Source: Planctomycetaceae bacterium (GTDB taxonomy: Bacteria > Planctomycetota > Planctomycetia > Pirellulales > PALSA-1355). From it: a stretch of 16,010 nt of DNA. Both the position numbers and the translations under genes were made by a program. The stretch spans positions 1-16,010 of the forward strand of contig SXHT01000359.1 in NCBI GenBank assembly GCA_005773095.1, in the 5' to 3' direction. The notes under the pieces were generated by a model. That model searched no databases. It saw only the letters and a program-made list of their open reading frames with translations, and had not been told where the DNA came from. Below are positions 5,537-13,684 of the stretch, one piece after another; the first letter of the stretch is position 1; each line of letters opens with the position of its first letter.

Positions 5537-7288
5537 TTGCGTCAGCATTTCGCCAATATTTACGCGTACTGCCGCTGGTCCGACGACCTGGCGGACGAAC
5601 CGGGCAATCCGGATACGAGTGGCTTGCTGCTTGATTGGTGGGAATCGCAGCTCGGCGACTGTTATGCGCCGGGACATGAGTCGTCATTGCGGCACCCGGT
5701 CTTCGTGGCACTGGCCGAAACGATCCGCGAGTTTGCGATTCCGTCGCAGCCCTTTTTCGATCTGATCTCGGCGTTCCGGCAAGACCAGCGCGTGACGCGC
5801 TACGAGACGGCGGACGCGTTGCTCGACTATTGTTGCCGCTCGGCCAATCCCGTCGGACGGTTGATCCTCTCGCTGGTCCGCGTGCGCGATGCCCGCAGCG
5901 AATCGTTCAGCGACCAGATTTGCACGGGATTGCAGCTTGCCAATTTCTGCCAGGATGTGGCGAGCGACTGGGACCGCGGCCGAGTTTACCTGCCGCAAGA
6001 GACGCTGCGTCACGTGGGCTGCACCCCTGAACACTTCGCCAAGCGCGAGGTCAACGCGGCATTCCGCCATGCCGTTCGGATCGAGGTGGATCGCGCCGAA
6101 GCCTATCTGCTTGCCGGTCAACCGCTGCTCGAACGCGTGCCGCGTGAACTGCGGTTTGATATCGGCCTGTTCGTCGCCGGCGGTCTGGCGATCCTGGAAG
6201 CGATTCGCAAACAGGACTACGACGTTTGGTCGCGACGGCCAACGCTCGGCAAGCTCGACAAGCTGCGGATCGCAGGGCGCGTCTGGCTGCAGCATGGGGA
6301 CCGAAGCCGGTGGCCTGGGAGCTCCGGCTTTCGGCGATTATTATTGCCTCCGAAGCGGCGAACCCCCATCCCGCGAAACCCACTCCCGACCTCATTGGCG
6401 GCAAGCTATTCCCTCTGCCGTCAGGTCACTCTCAAATCCGCATCCAACTTCGCTTGGGCCTTCTGGCTTTTGCCCAAACATAAGCGATTGGCGATGTACG
6501 CTCTCTACGCCTTCTTGCGGCGAACGGATGACCTGGGTGACAGCAACTTGCCAGTGGCCAGGCGGGCCGCCGATCTGAATGCCTGGCGCAAGTCGTTCGC
6601 AAGAGCCCTGGCCGGGACGTTTGACGATCCGCTGCTTCCCGCCGTTGTCGACGCCGTCAACACGTTCTCAATTCCTCCGCGGTACCTCACCGATGCGATC
6701 GAGGGTGTTGCCATGGATTGCGTCGAAATGAATCCTGACGAACCGCGTTTTGCCACCTTTGCCGAGCTGGAGCACTATTGCGAACGTGTGGCCTCGACAG
6801 TGGGCATGGCCTGCATCCACATCTGGGGGTTCAGCGACCCGGCCGCCGCGGAACCGGCACGGCAATGCGGCGTCGCCTTTCAGCTCACCAACATCCTCCG
6901 CGATCTGAAGCAAGATGCCGACCAGGGCCGTATCTATCTGCCGCGTGAGGATTTCGCGCGGGTCGGCTACGCAGCAGCCGACTTGCGCCGGGGGCTGCGC
7001 GACGCGAGGTTTGCGGCGCTGATGCGGCTGGAAATTGAACGGGCGGAAGGCTACTATCAAGGCGCCGCCGAACTTGAGCGGTTTCTCGATCCCGCCGGCC
7101 AGCGCCTGTTTGGCACGATGCTGACAACCTATCGCGGGCTGCTCGAGAAAATCAAACGGCTCGACACGGAAGCACTGGGCGAGCGCGTGCGGCTGAGCCG
7201 CCTGCAGAAACTGCGAATCGTCGGCCGCTGCTTGCTTTTTCGGCAAAAACGACCGCTTTCCCATCCGCTGCCGGGGACCGCGACATGA
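5537..7288 (+). CDS. hpnC/hpnD: HpnC-HpnD fused squalene-synthase-family protein (open part)
   Basis: This single 583-residue frame holds two squalene/phytoene-synthase domains. Residues 1-250 are HpnC (hydroxysqualene synthase), with the aspartate motifs DDLAD at 16-20 and QDVASDWDRGRVYLP at 139-153. Residues 287-570 are HpnD (presqualene diphosphate synthase), with the helix start SASNFAWAFWLLP, DDLGD at 331-335 and RDLKQDADQGRIYLP at 455-469. HpnD joins two farnesyl diphosphates into presqualene diphosphate; HpnC converts that to hydroxysqualene. The joining segment (about 252-286) is proline- and arginine-rich, without family character. The TTG at 5537 is only the first possible start after the TAG at 5468; the intact gene would begin at 5378. 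HpnD alone could start at TTG 6395, though no ribosome site is seen. The stop overlaps hpnE by four bases (ATGA). The first domain lacks its N-terminal helix (HYENF...SWLLP) if the TAG is real. Confidence 0.85.
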   Translation: MRQHFANIYAYCRWSDDLADEPGNPDTSGLLLDWWESQLGDCYAPGHESSLRHPVFVALAETIREFAIPSQPFFDLISAFRQDQRVTRYETADALLDYCCRSANPVGRLILSLVRVRDARSESFSDQICTGLQLANFCQDVASDWDRGRVYLPQETLRHVGCTPEHFAKREVNAAFRHAVRIEVDRAEAYLLAGQPLLERVPRELRFDIGLFVAGGLAILEAIRKQDYDVWSRRPTLGKLDKLRIAGRVWLQHGDRSRWPGSSGFRRLLLPPKRRTPIPRNPLPTSLAASYSLCRQVTLKSASNFAWAFWLLPKHKRLAMYALYAFLRRTDDLGDSNLPVARRAADLNAWRKSFARALAGTFDDPLLPAVVDAVNTFSIPPRYLTDAIEGVAMDCVEMNPDEPRFATFAELEHYCERVASTVGMACIHIWGFSDPAAAEPARQCGVAFQLTNILRDLKQDADQGRIYLPREDFARVGYAAADLRRGLRDARFAALMRLEIERAEGYYQGAAELERFLDPAGQRLFGTMLTTYRGLLEKIKRLDTEALGERVRLSRLQKLRIVGRCLLFRQKRPLSHPLPGTAT

Positions 7289-8712
7289 TTCGGCCACGTG
7301 TGGCGGTGGTTGGCGGCGGGCTGGCGGGCATGGCGGCGGCCGCGGCGCTCTGCGATGCGCCGTGCGATGTCCATCTGTTCGAAGCCCGCAGGAAGTTGGG
7401 AGGTCGGGCCACCTCGTTTCGCGATCCGGCGACCGGCGGACTGGTGGACTTTTGCCAGCACGTCAGCATGGGTTGCTGCACGAACTTGGCCGACTTCTGC
7501 CGCCGCGCGGGCATCACCGAACACTTTAGTCGCGAGCGCACGCTGCACTTCGTGGGCACGGATGGTCGCATCGCGCCCTTGGCCGCCAGCCGCTGGTTAC
7601 CCGCACCCTTGCATTTGGGTCCCGCATTTTTGCGGCTGCCGTTTTTATCGTTGGGCGATCGCCTGCGCATCGTTCGCGGTTTGTGGGCGCTTGCCAGAAC
7701 GACCGGCAACGGGCGGCATGAACCGACGATCGCCGCCTGGCTGAGCGAACATGGCCAGACCTCCAGAGGGATGGAACAATTCTGGTCGGTCGTGCTGGTG
7801 AGCGCTCTGGGCGAAACGCTCGTCCGTTCGTCGCTAAGTGCCGCGAGAAAGGTGTTTGTCGATGGCTTCATGTCGAATCGATCCGGCTACGAAGTGTTGA
7901 TCCCCAAACTGCCGCTGAGCGATTTGTTCGGAGAACGCGTGAGCCGATGGTTGCAGACGCGCGGAGTGAAACTTCGCACCGCCTGCCGCGCGGAAAACGT
8001 CGAGCGCGCCAGCCCAGGCGGATTTCAAATCCGATCGGAAGGCGCTGCGGAAACTTTTGATTTCGCGATCCTGGCGACGACCTGGCGGCAACTGCGCCCG
8101 CTTCTGGCGCCAGTGCTGGTCGCCGCCCTTCCCTGGTTAGACGCGGTTGAGCGATTCGAGTCGTCGCCGATCACGGGCGTTCATATGTGGTTCGACCGAG
8201 AAATCACGGCGTTGCCGCACGCCGTCTTGGTCGGCCGGCTCGGTCAGTGGCTCTTCAACCGGGGAAAGCAGACCGACGGCGCGGGGCGTGAACTGCATGC
8301 TTATCAAGTCGTCATGAGCGCTGTGCGCGATCTTGCCGGCCGAAATCGCGATCGGTTGATCCAACACATCCGCGAGGAACTGGAGGCCGTTTGGCCGATA
8401 ACGCGGCAGGCTGCTCTCGTCGCCTCGAAAGTGGTCACGGAACAACACGCGGTGTTTTGCGCCAGCCCTGGCCTCGATTGCGTTCGACCGAAACAAGCCA
8501 CCCTCGCGCCGGGATTGTTCGTGGCCGGGGATTGGACGGCGACCGGCTGGCCTGCGACGATGGAAGGCGCGGTTCGAAGTGGCTATCTGGCGGCGGAAGG
8601 CGTTCTGGAGTCCCTCGGCCAACCAGGCCGCGTGCTCGTGAATGATCTGCCCATCAGTCGACTCGCGCGCTGCTTTCTACGCCCAGCGGGTCCGCAACCG
8701 CATTGCCTGTAG
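7285..8712 (+). CDS. hpnE: HpnE, FAD-dependent hydroxysqualene reductase
   Basis: The 475-residue protein is a flavin amine-oxidoreductase family member. It has a Rossmann dinucleotide site at the N-terminus (VVGGGLAG, residues 8-15 or so), an acidic residue ending the second strand (LFEARRKLGGRATSF, about 31-45) and the C-terminal FAD-contact segment AGDWTATGWPATMEGA near 414-429. Its place directly after hpnC-hpnD identifies it as HpnE, which reduces hydroxysqualene to squalene at the membrane, completing the three-enzyme route from farnesyl diphosphate. The ATG overlaps the hpnD stop in ATGA, which suggests translational coupling and one transcript. Length is normal for the family and no key motif is missing. 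A phytoene-desaturase-like enzyme would share these motifs, but the neighbours favour HpnE. Confidence 0.92.
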   Translation: MIRPRVAVVGGGLAGMAAAAALCDAPCDVHLFEARRKLGGRATSFRDPATGGLVDFCQHVSMGCCTNLADFCRRAGITEHFSRERTLHFVGTDGRIAPLAASRWLPAPLHLGPAFLRLPFLSLGDRLRIVRGLWALARTTGNGRHEPTIAAWLSEHGQTSRGMEQFWSVVLVSALGETLVRSSLSAARKVFVDGFMSNRSGYEVLIPKLPLSDLFGERVSRWLQTRGVKLRTACRAENVERASPGGFQIRSEGAAETFDFAILATTWRQLRPLLAPVLVAALPWLDAVERFESSPITGVHMWFDREITALPHAVLVGRLGQWLFNRGKQTDGAGRELHAYQVVMSAVRDLAGRNRDRLIQHIREELEAVWPITRQAALVASKVVTEQHAVFCASPGLDCVRPKQATLAPGLFVAGDWTATGWPATMEGAVRSGYLAAEGVLESLGQPGRVLVNDLPISRLARCFLRPAGPQPHCL

Positions 8713-8744
8713 CGGGCCTTGGCCAATGCTGCCTGGCGCCTCGC

Positions 8745-9914
8745 TTACGCTGCCCGGCGGGCGAGTTTTGCTTCTCGCTTCAAACGCTTGCGGTCAGCAC
8801 GTGATAGATTTCGCAGGTCCGTCGTCGGATCGTTTTCATCGTCGTCTTCGTCGCTTGGGGCGACGCTGGGCACGGGCCTGGAGGGCACGAAGGTCGGCTT
8901 GGGAGCGAGCGGGGCGGACCTGGGCTTCGAATCGAGATCCGTCCGCACACCGATCTGCGGTTTGGGCTTCTGCGCCGATTCGCCATCGAGTCTTGCCACC
9001 GCGGCGATTGTTGCTTCACGACCCGGCATCTCCTTTTGGGCCTGCGGCTTCTTCTGTTTCGTCGGCTTCGCTTGTTTTGTCTTCCGCTTGGGGAGTTTTC
9101 CTTCCACGTCGAGCATCACGTGGCGGGCGAAGAGCATGGTCCCTGTCAGCAACAGCAAACATCCCGCGAGCTGCAGACCGACGCGAAACATGACCGCCTG
9201 CGCGGGCAGCTCGAAGGTCAGCACGTTCTGGCCAACGATCGTCGGAAGTGCAAACGAGATGCCCGCCAACACAAACGTCATCAGCGCGCATGGCGCTCGC
9301 CGGGTTTCCAACACAAGGCGCATGGTCAGGTACGTCGCCACAACGCCAATCGCTGTCCAGAAGCCCCAATGTTCCGCGACGCCGCACCACCTTGCCGCGG
9401 GCGCAAGTGCGACCTTCAGCAGTCGATCGACACCCGTTGCCAGGTCCACGCTTGCGGCGACCGAGGCCACCGCCATTGCCAGCCAGATGCGATAGCGACC
9501 ATGGTAATCGTCGACACGATGCTTTCGCACGGAGTACACCAACAGGGCCAGCTGCATGTTTGACAGCAGGAGCAGCGAGGCAAACCAGGTGGCCAGGTTA
9601 TGCTGGGCCGACAAATCCAACGGACCAAGGCAGTCGGCCGGCACGTAGGCGGAAAAGTCAGGCAGCCACGCATGAACGGCAAGCAGCGCGGCGATCAGGA
9701 TCAATCCTGTTCCAAAGATTAACGCGAACGGCAGTGCCCGCAACGGAACAAAATCGACCAACCGCGGCTGATTTTCACGCTGCGCCGCGGGTGCGTAGCG
9801 CAGGCCGCAGGCGCTGGTCAGCGGTCCGGCGCCTGCTGGCAAATCATCTGCCGTGGCCGAGTTCGAGAGTTCATCCGAGAGCACTCGACGGCGGCGATCG
9901 TGGCGAAGGAGCAT
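8745..9914 (-). CDS. membrane protein with lysine-rich cytoplasmic-type tail, function unknown
   Basis: From ATG at 9912-9914 the product has 389 residues (MLLRHDRRRRVLSDEL...). A soluble N-terminal part of about 60 residues leads into LVDFVPLRALPFALIFG and then six predicted membrane helices (including LIFGTGLILIAALLAVHAWL, WFASLLLLSNMQLALLV, WLAMAVASVAASVDLA, GFWTAIGVVATYLTMRL, MTFVLAGISFALPTIVG and VGLQLAGCLLLLTGTMLFA). After these comes a tail of about 125 residues, first lysine- and glutamine-rich (KRKTKQAKPTKQKKPQAQK), then proline/serine-rich with an acidic run (DEDDDEND), ending LSRADRKRLKREAKLARRAA. The tail is probably disordered and could bind nucleic acid or anionic partners. I know similar unnamed proteins in planctomycetes but no function. 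An in-frame ATG three codons earlier (9921-9923) is equally possible; neither has a clear ribosome site. It converges with hpnE, 32 bases apart. Confidence 0.7.
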   Translation of the reverse strand: MLLRHDRRRRVLSDELSNSATADDLPAGAGPLTSACGLRYAPAAQRENQPRLVDFVPLRALPFALIFGTGLILIAALLAVHAWLPDFSAYVPADCLGPLDLSAQHNLATWFASLLLLSNMQLALLVYSVRKHRVDDYHGRYRIWLAMAVASVAASVDLATGVDRLLKVALAPAARWCGVAEHWGFWTAIGVVATYLTMRLVLETRRAPCALMTFVLAGISFALPTIVGQNVLTFELPAQAVMFRVGLQLAGCLLLLTGTMLFARHVMLDVEGKLPKRKTKQAKPTKQKKPQAQKEMPGREATIAAVARLDGESAQKPKPQIGVRTDLDSKPRSAPLAPKPTFVPSRPVPSVAPSDEDDDENDPTTDLRNLSRADRKRLKREAKLARRAA

Positions 9915-10334
9915 TGCTTGCATGCGCGGAAGGGCTGGTGCGAATATTCCTGTTGTATGGAGTTCGGCACTCGGCGTGGAACAACTCGATGCAGCGACAC
10001 ACGATCGGAACAAGCGGCAAGGTTTGTCCAGTGTGACCAACTCAGACCTCAAACCTTGAACGTAGAAGTATGTCACCCCGCGGATTCGCGCGCTATCCCG
10101 TTCCGCGTTCCAAGTTCCGCGCTCCGCCTATTCCTTACAATCCACAAACTTATCTCGCCTGGCTAACTCACCTTTGTCGTCAAAGGTCGCGCACTTTGAC
10201 CCATAAGCACCTGTGACCTAGCCTGTAGTAACCACTCGTGCCGGGAAAGAGTAGCCTTCCGTCGGTGACACAACGTCGCTTACGCAAGGCAGTACTCGGC
10301 ATGTCGTCAGTGGGCGCGCTATGAGTACGCCGGC
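9915..10334. other. gene-free gap with two stem-loops
   Basis: This 420-base stretch separates two divergent genes. It holds two inverted repeats. CAAGGTTTG at 10018-10026 pairs perfectly with 10050-10058 across 23 bases, and GTCAAAG at 10179-10185 pairs with CTTTGAC at 10194-10200 across 8 bases. Around 10100-10130 the phrase GTTCCGCG recurs with variations. I see no convincing promoter, small gene or RNA gene. The divergent promoters for both neighbours should lie here. Confidence 0.5.
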
Positions 10335-12569
10335 ATGCCTGAATTACCGCTTCCATCTTCCGAGACTCCCCGGGGGGCGCCCGCCGTTGGCGGTTCCGCG
10401 CCGCGCGTCGACCAACATCTTGCGCAACTTGCGTCGCTGGTCGACCAAATGCGCGTCGGGGCACCTGCCGAGACCCGTCTTCAATCACAGGCGATTGCCT
10501 ACGAAAACCGGCTGGTTGACTCTCGATTGGGCGTGGCAGCGGCTTTGTTTGTCGCGCTACGAAATAGGTACCGCCCGACGGCCTCGCACTCGCTACGAGT
10601 TGCGCTCGGATGTTCCCACTGGGCCCTTGCCACCGGCATGCCGCCGCAAGCCCGTGATCAAATTGAAATCGCCGCCTTGCTTCATGATGTCGGCAAGATC
10701 GGGGTACCCGATGCCGTGCTGCTCAAACCTGGCAGCCTATCGAGCGAAGAAGCGGCGCTGATGGACCGCTACCGCGCAACCGGCCTCGACATCTTGCAGA
10801 GTTTCTGCGGTGAAAGCCCGATTGTGGAAATCGTGCGCCACTCCACTACCTGGTTCGACGGCTCGCGTCCGCAGGCGACGCTTCAAGGCACCGATTCGCC
10901 GCTGGGCGCGCGGATGTTATCGATCGTTGACGCCTTCGACTCGATGACCACCGATCACGTTTATCGTCGGGCGATGTCCCGCGAACGCGCGCTGAGTGAA
11001 CTGTTCAGTTGTGCCGGCAGGCAATTTGATCCCGACCTGGTGCGACAGTTCGCCGAAGTCGTGGGGAGCGAACGAACACAGGACGAGGTCACGCGATCGT
11101 GGCTCTACGCCATCGATCCGCAGTTCGCCAACGCGCAATGGCAGTTCAGTCCGGTCGCATTCACGCCCACGATTGCCAACGGCAACACGCTGTTCGAGAA
11201 AAATCTGCTCGACAACATGCAGGATGCCGTGGTGTTCGTCGACGCCAACCTGCAAATCATTCTGTGGAATCACGGTGCCGAACGCATGACAGGCATCGCG
11301 GCGTCGAGTGTTACCGAGCGGAAGTGGCTGCCCGAACTGGTCGGTATGCGCGACGAGAAGGACCGCGAACTGCTCAACTCACACGACCCCGTGGCGCTGG
11401 CCGTGAAGAACGGCGAACAAGAAATCCTGCGGGCCAGCGTGACGGGCCGCAGCGGCCGCCCCGTGACGGTTGATATCCACGCAGTGCCCGTGGCCGGATC
11501 CGACGGCGCGGTTCGCGGAGCCGCGGTGCTGCTGCGCGACGCTTCGCCGCAGGCTTCGCTGGAAAAGCTCTGCCACAGCTTGCATGAACGCGCCACCAAA
11601 GATCCACTTACGCAAATGGCCAACCGGGCCGAGTTCGATCGCACGCACAGTATGTTTGTGGCAGCGCACCTCGAGCGGCGTTTGCCCTGCAGCCTGATCG
11701 TTTGCGACATCGATCATTTCAAGAAAATCAACGACACGTTTGGCCATCAGGCGGGGGACGAGGCGCTCAAGGCGTTTGCCGCGCTGCTCAAGGGATTTTG
11801 CCGGCCGGGCGACCTGGTCGCCCGCTACGGCGGCGAAGAATTCGTGATTCTTTGCGCCGACTGCAACAATTCCACCGCCGCGCAAAAAGCCGAGCAGCTG
11901 CGCAAGTCCCTCTGCGAGATGCCAATTCTGGCCCTGGGGGGCAAGTCCATCACCTCCAGCTTTGGTGTCACGGAAGTTCAGGCCGACGACACGCCGGCGA
12001 CCATGCTTCGCCGCGCCGACCGCGCGCTCTACGAAGCAAAAGAACGTGGCCGCAATATGGTTGTGCAACTGGGGTCGGGTATCAACAGCGATGATGAGGA
12101 GAAATCCAATGAGTCCCGTAGCTGCTGGCGGCGGTGGTTCGGCGGCAGCGAGGCGGGCCTGCTGCTTGCGAAGTGGCTGGTCACGGCGGTACCCATCAAA
12201 GTCACGATCGAAAAGCTGCGCGGCTTTGTGGCCGATCATCATGCCGAAATCGAATCAATCGACGGCGACACGGTCAAGCTGCGCATCGACGGCGAAAAGA
12301 TCACGCTGAATCGTCGCACGAACGACCGCTCGGTGGCATTCCAGATGGAATTGCGACTGACCGAAGAAAACTACGAAGACGCGGGGCTTCACGGCGCAGT
12401 GCGCGGCACGCGGATCTACGTGGCGATCCGTCCACGCCGCGATCGCGACCGCCGCCGCAGTGACACCGTCGAGCGCGCGCGAATTGTGCTGTCCAGCTTG
12501 AAATCGTATCTGGTGGCGGCGGAAACCGATCCGCCAACGGCGGCAAGTCCGAGCGCCGATCGCCAATGA
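10335..12569 (+). CDS. degenerate HD-GYP / PAS / GGDEF signalling protein
   Basis: The 744-residue protein has four parts. Residues about 60-250 are HD-GYP-like: His85 (SHSLRV), His117-Asp118 in ALLHDVGKIGVPDAVLLKPG, His169 and Asp199 are kept. The usual 'HP..G' histidine is replaced (DRYRATG, 144-150), HHE is HST, and the GYP signature is reduced to DGSRP (175-179), so c-di-GMP phosphodiesterase activity is doubtful. Residues about 288-402 are a PAS domain (LLDNMQDAVVFVDANLQIIL). Residues about 420-580 are a GGDEF domain with an intact GGEEF active site (499-503) and an RPGD inhibitory site (490-493), so cyclic-di-GMP synthesis is likely. A C-terminal segment (about 612-732), rich in charged beta-type sequence and unknown to me, follows. 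No membrane helix stands out, so it is probably cytoplasmic. The ATG start has no clear ribosome site; a later start near codon 39 is possible. Confidence 0.85.
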   Translation: MPELPLPSSETPRGAPAVGGSAPRVDQHLAQLASLVDQMRVGAPAETRLQSQAIAYENRLVDSRLGVAAALFVALRNRYRPTASHSLRVALGCSHWALATGMPPQARDQIEIAALLHDVGKIGVPDAVLLKPGSLSSEEAALMDRYRATGLDILQSFCGESPIVEIVRHSTTWFDGSRPQATLQGTDSPLGARMLSIVDAFDSMTTDHVYRRAMSRERALSELFSCAGRQFDPDLVRQFAEVVGSERTQDEVTRSWLYAIDPQFANAQWQFSPVAFTPTIANGNTLFEKNLLDNMQDAVVFVDANLQIILWNHGAERMTGIAASSVTERKWLPELVGMRDEKDRELLNSHDPVALAVKNGEQEILRASVTGRSGRPVTVDIHAVPVAGSDGAVRGAAVLLRDASPQASLEKLCHSLHERATKDPLTQMANRAEFDRTHSMFVAAHLERRLPCSLIVCDIDHFKKINDTFGHQAGDEALKAFAALLKGFCRPGDLVARYGGEEFVILCADCNNSTAAQKAEQLRKSLCEMPILALGGKSITSSFGVTEVQADDTPATMLRRADRALYEAKERGRNMVVQLGSGINSDDEEKSNESRSCWRRWFGGSEAGLLLAKWLVTAVPIKVTIEKLRGFVADHHAEIESIDGDTVKLRIDGEKITLNRRTNDRSVAFQMELRLTEENYEDAGLHGAVRGTRIYVAIRPRRDRDRRRSDTVERARIVLSSLKSYLVAAETDPPTAASPSADRQ

Positions 12570-12650
12570 AACGACAAGAACTTGTGGCATGGGGCAAATG
12601 GCGGTTGTTACAAACGAGCAATTCCTGACATTCGATCCCTTCCAACCCTT

Positions 12651-12806
12651 ATGCGTATCGGCGCCACACTGTCGGGATTCGAGCAACAACCGCTCAAGCA
12701 ATCGCGCGAGTCGAACGCCGCCAGCGCGCTCGCATCGTTGGAGATTCCGACGCAGCAGCCCGCCGGTATTCTTTCGCGGATCCAGAGCGTCGCCAGACAA
12801 CGGTGA
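12651..12806 (+). CDS. possible 51-residue ORF
   Basis: From ATG 12651 the frame encodes MRIGATLSGFEQQPLKQSRE, then an alanine-rich helix-like part and ends LSRIQSVARQR. The composition is more protein-like than that of neighbouring shadow frames, and the opening 'MRI...LSGFE' faintly recalls the start of flagellin-like proteins. It lacks a ribosome site and a promoter, and is too short for any known domain. It could be a gene remnant or chance. The frame is open further upstream to 12582. Confidence 0.25.
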   Translation: MRIGATLSGFEQQPLKQSRESNAASALASLEIPTQQPAGILSRIQSVARQR

Positions 12807-12822
12807 ACGCGGAGCCGGGGTA

Positions 12823-12843
12823 GGACGGATTCTCAATCCGTCC
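12823..12843. repeat. dispersed palindrome (GGACGGATT type)
   Basis: GGACGGATT at 12823-12831 pairs perfectly with AATCCGTCC at 12835-12843 around a three-base loop, with GTA just before it. I recognise this as another short palindrome found between genes in planctomycetes. It lies in the gap between the signalling gene and sod. Confidence 0.55.
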
Positions 12844-12898
12844 CGTTTGCACGTTCGGTAGGGGTGCCGCGAAAACACCAGCGGCTGGGCAGATTAGC

Positions 12899-12919
12899 GA
12901 ACGGATTGAAAAACCGTTC
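12899..12919. repeat. second short palindrome (GAACGG type)
   Basis: GAACGG at 12899-12904 pairs with CCGTTC at 12914-12919 around a nine-base A-rich loop. The left half, GAACGGATTG, resembles the palindrome 60 bases upstream (GGACGGATT), so it may be a decayed copy of the same repeat family. Confidence 0.4.
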
Positions 12920-12934
12920 CACCGTTGTCGCTGA

Positions 12935-12963
12935 TTGCCCTCCTCGGCCGCATCAGGTATGCT
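12935..12963 (+). promoter_or_regulatory. candidate sigma-70-type promoter for sod
   Basis: TTGCCC at 12935-12940 and TATGCT at 12958-12963 are 17 bases apart, each matching 4 of 6 consensus positions. Transcription would start near 12970, leaving a leader of about 40 bases before the sod ATG. No metal- or peroxide-responsive operator was recognised. Confidence 0.4.
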
Positions 12964-13010
12964 GTTCCTTTCCACTGAACTTCCAATTTTCCGATGAGGA
13001 ACCTAGCGCC

Positions 13011-13622
13011 ATGGCATATGAACTCCCCCCCCTGCCCTACCCAACCAACGCCCTCGAACCGCACATCGATCAGCAGACGATGGAGATTCATCACGGCAAA
13101 CACCATAACGCCTATGTGACGAATCTGAACAACGCGATTAAGGACACCAGCCTCGGCAATCAATCGATCGAGGCGCTCGTTACCCAAATTGACAGCGTGC
13201 CCGAATCGATCCGCACCGTGGTCCGCAACAACGGAGGTGGTCACGCCAATCACTCGCTATTTTGGACGATCATGGGTCCCGGCAAGGGGGGCAAACCGAC
13301 AGGCAAACTGGCGGCCGCCGTCGACAGCGAACTCAGCGGTTTCGACGCTTTCAAAGAAGCTTTTAGCAAGGCGGCGACCACACGCTTCGGCAGCGGATGG
13401 GCATGGCTGAGCGTCGGCAAGAACAAGAAGCTTGTCGTCGAAAGTACGCCCAACCAGGATAGCCCGCTGATGCACGGTAATACGCCGCTTATGGGCATCG
13501 ACGTCTGGGAGCACGCGTACTATCTGAAGTATCAGAATCGCCGCCCCGATTACGTCGCGGCCTTCTTCAACGTCATCGACTGGGACGCTGTCGGCAAGCG
13601 TTACGAGAAAGCGATAGGCTAA
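13011..13622 (+). CDS. sodA: superoxide dismutase, manganese type
   Basis: The 203-residue protein is a full-length iron/manganese superoxide dismutase that converts superoxide to oxygen and hydrogen peroxide in the cytoplasm (no signal peptide). The four metal ligands are present: His27 (MEIHHGKHH), His81 (GGGHANHSLFW), Asp164 and His168 (DVWEHAYYLKYQN). Gly77 together with the glutamine of TPNQDSPL (residue 149) is the manganese-enzyme arrangement, rather than the early glutamine of iron enzymes, though metal use cannot be proven from sequence. I start at ATG 13011, where the family's MAYELPPLPYP begins, with GAGGA at 12996-13000 as ribosome site; the longer open frame to 12864 runs through the promoter and repeats. 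The gene appears to be transcribed alone. Confidence 0.96.
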   Translation: MAYELPPLPYPTNALEPHIDQQTMEIHHGKHHNAYVTNLNNAIKDTSLGNQSIEALVTQIDSVPESIRTVVRNNGGGHANHSLFWTIMGPGKGGKPTGKLAAAVDSELSGFDAFKEAFSKAATTRFGSGWAWLSVGKNKKLVVESTPNQDSPLMHGNTPLMGIDVWEHAYYLKYQNRRPDYVAAFFNVIDWDAVGKRYEKAIG

Positions 13623-13640
13623 GGTGCGCCGAGGAGAGTC

Positions 13641-13684
13641 CCGAGCGAGCCGTTGAGCGAGCGAGGGCTCGTGAGCCGGCGGTC
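13641..13684. repeat. GAGCGAGC-rich intergenic repeat
   Basis: Just after the sod stop lies a 44-base block with GAGCGAGC occurring twice, GAGCCG twice and a small palindrome GGCTC-GT-GAGCC (13666-13677). I associate the GGGCTCGTGAGCCGGCGG phrase with a repeat family scattered between planctomycete genes. Only one unit is present here. It might also fold at the end of the sod transcript, but there is no T-run. Confidence 0.5.

Noticed and set aside
5889..6578. 229-residue plus-strand frame inside hpnC-hpnD
   Set aside because: It overlaps two well-supported synthase domains in another frame and shows no family features.
8719..9495. 258-residue plus-strand frame opposite the membrane-protein gene
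   Set aside because: The serine-rich product mirrors the charged and hydrophobic parts of the minus-strand gene, which has clear membrane helices.
11379..12242. 287-residue minus-strand frame opposite the GGDEF region
   Set aside because: The plus strand carries intact GGEEF, RxxD and PAS sequence, so the antisense frame is a by-product.
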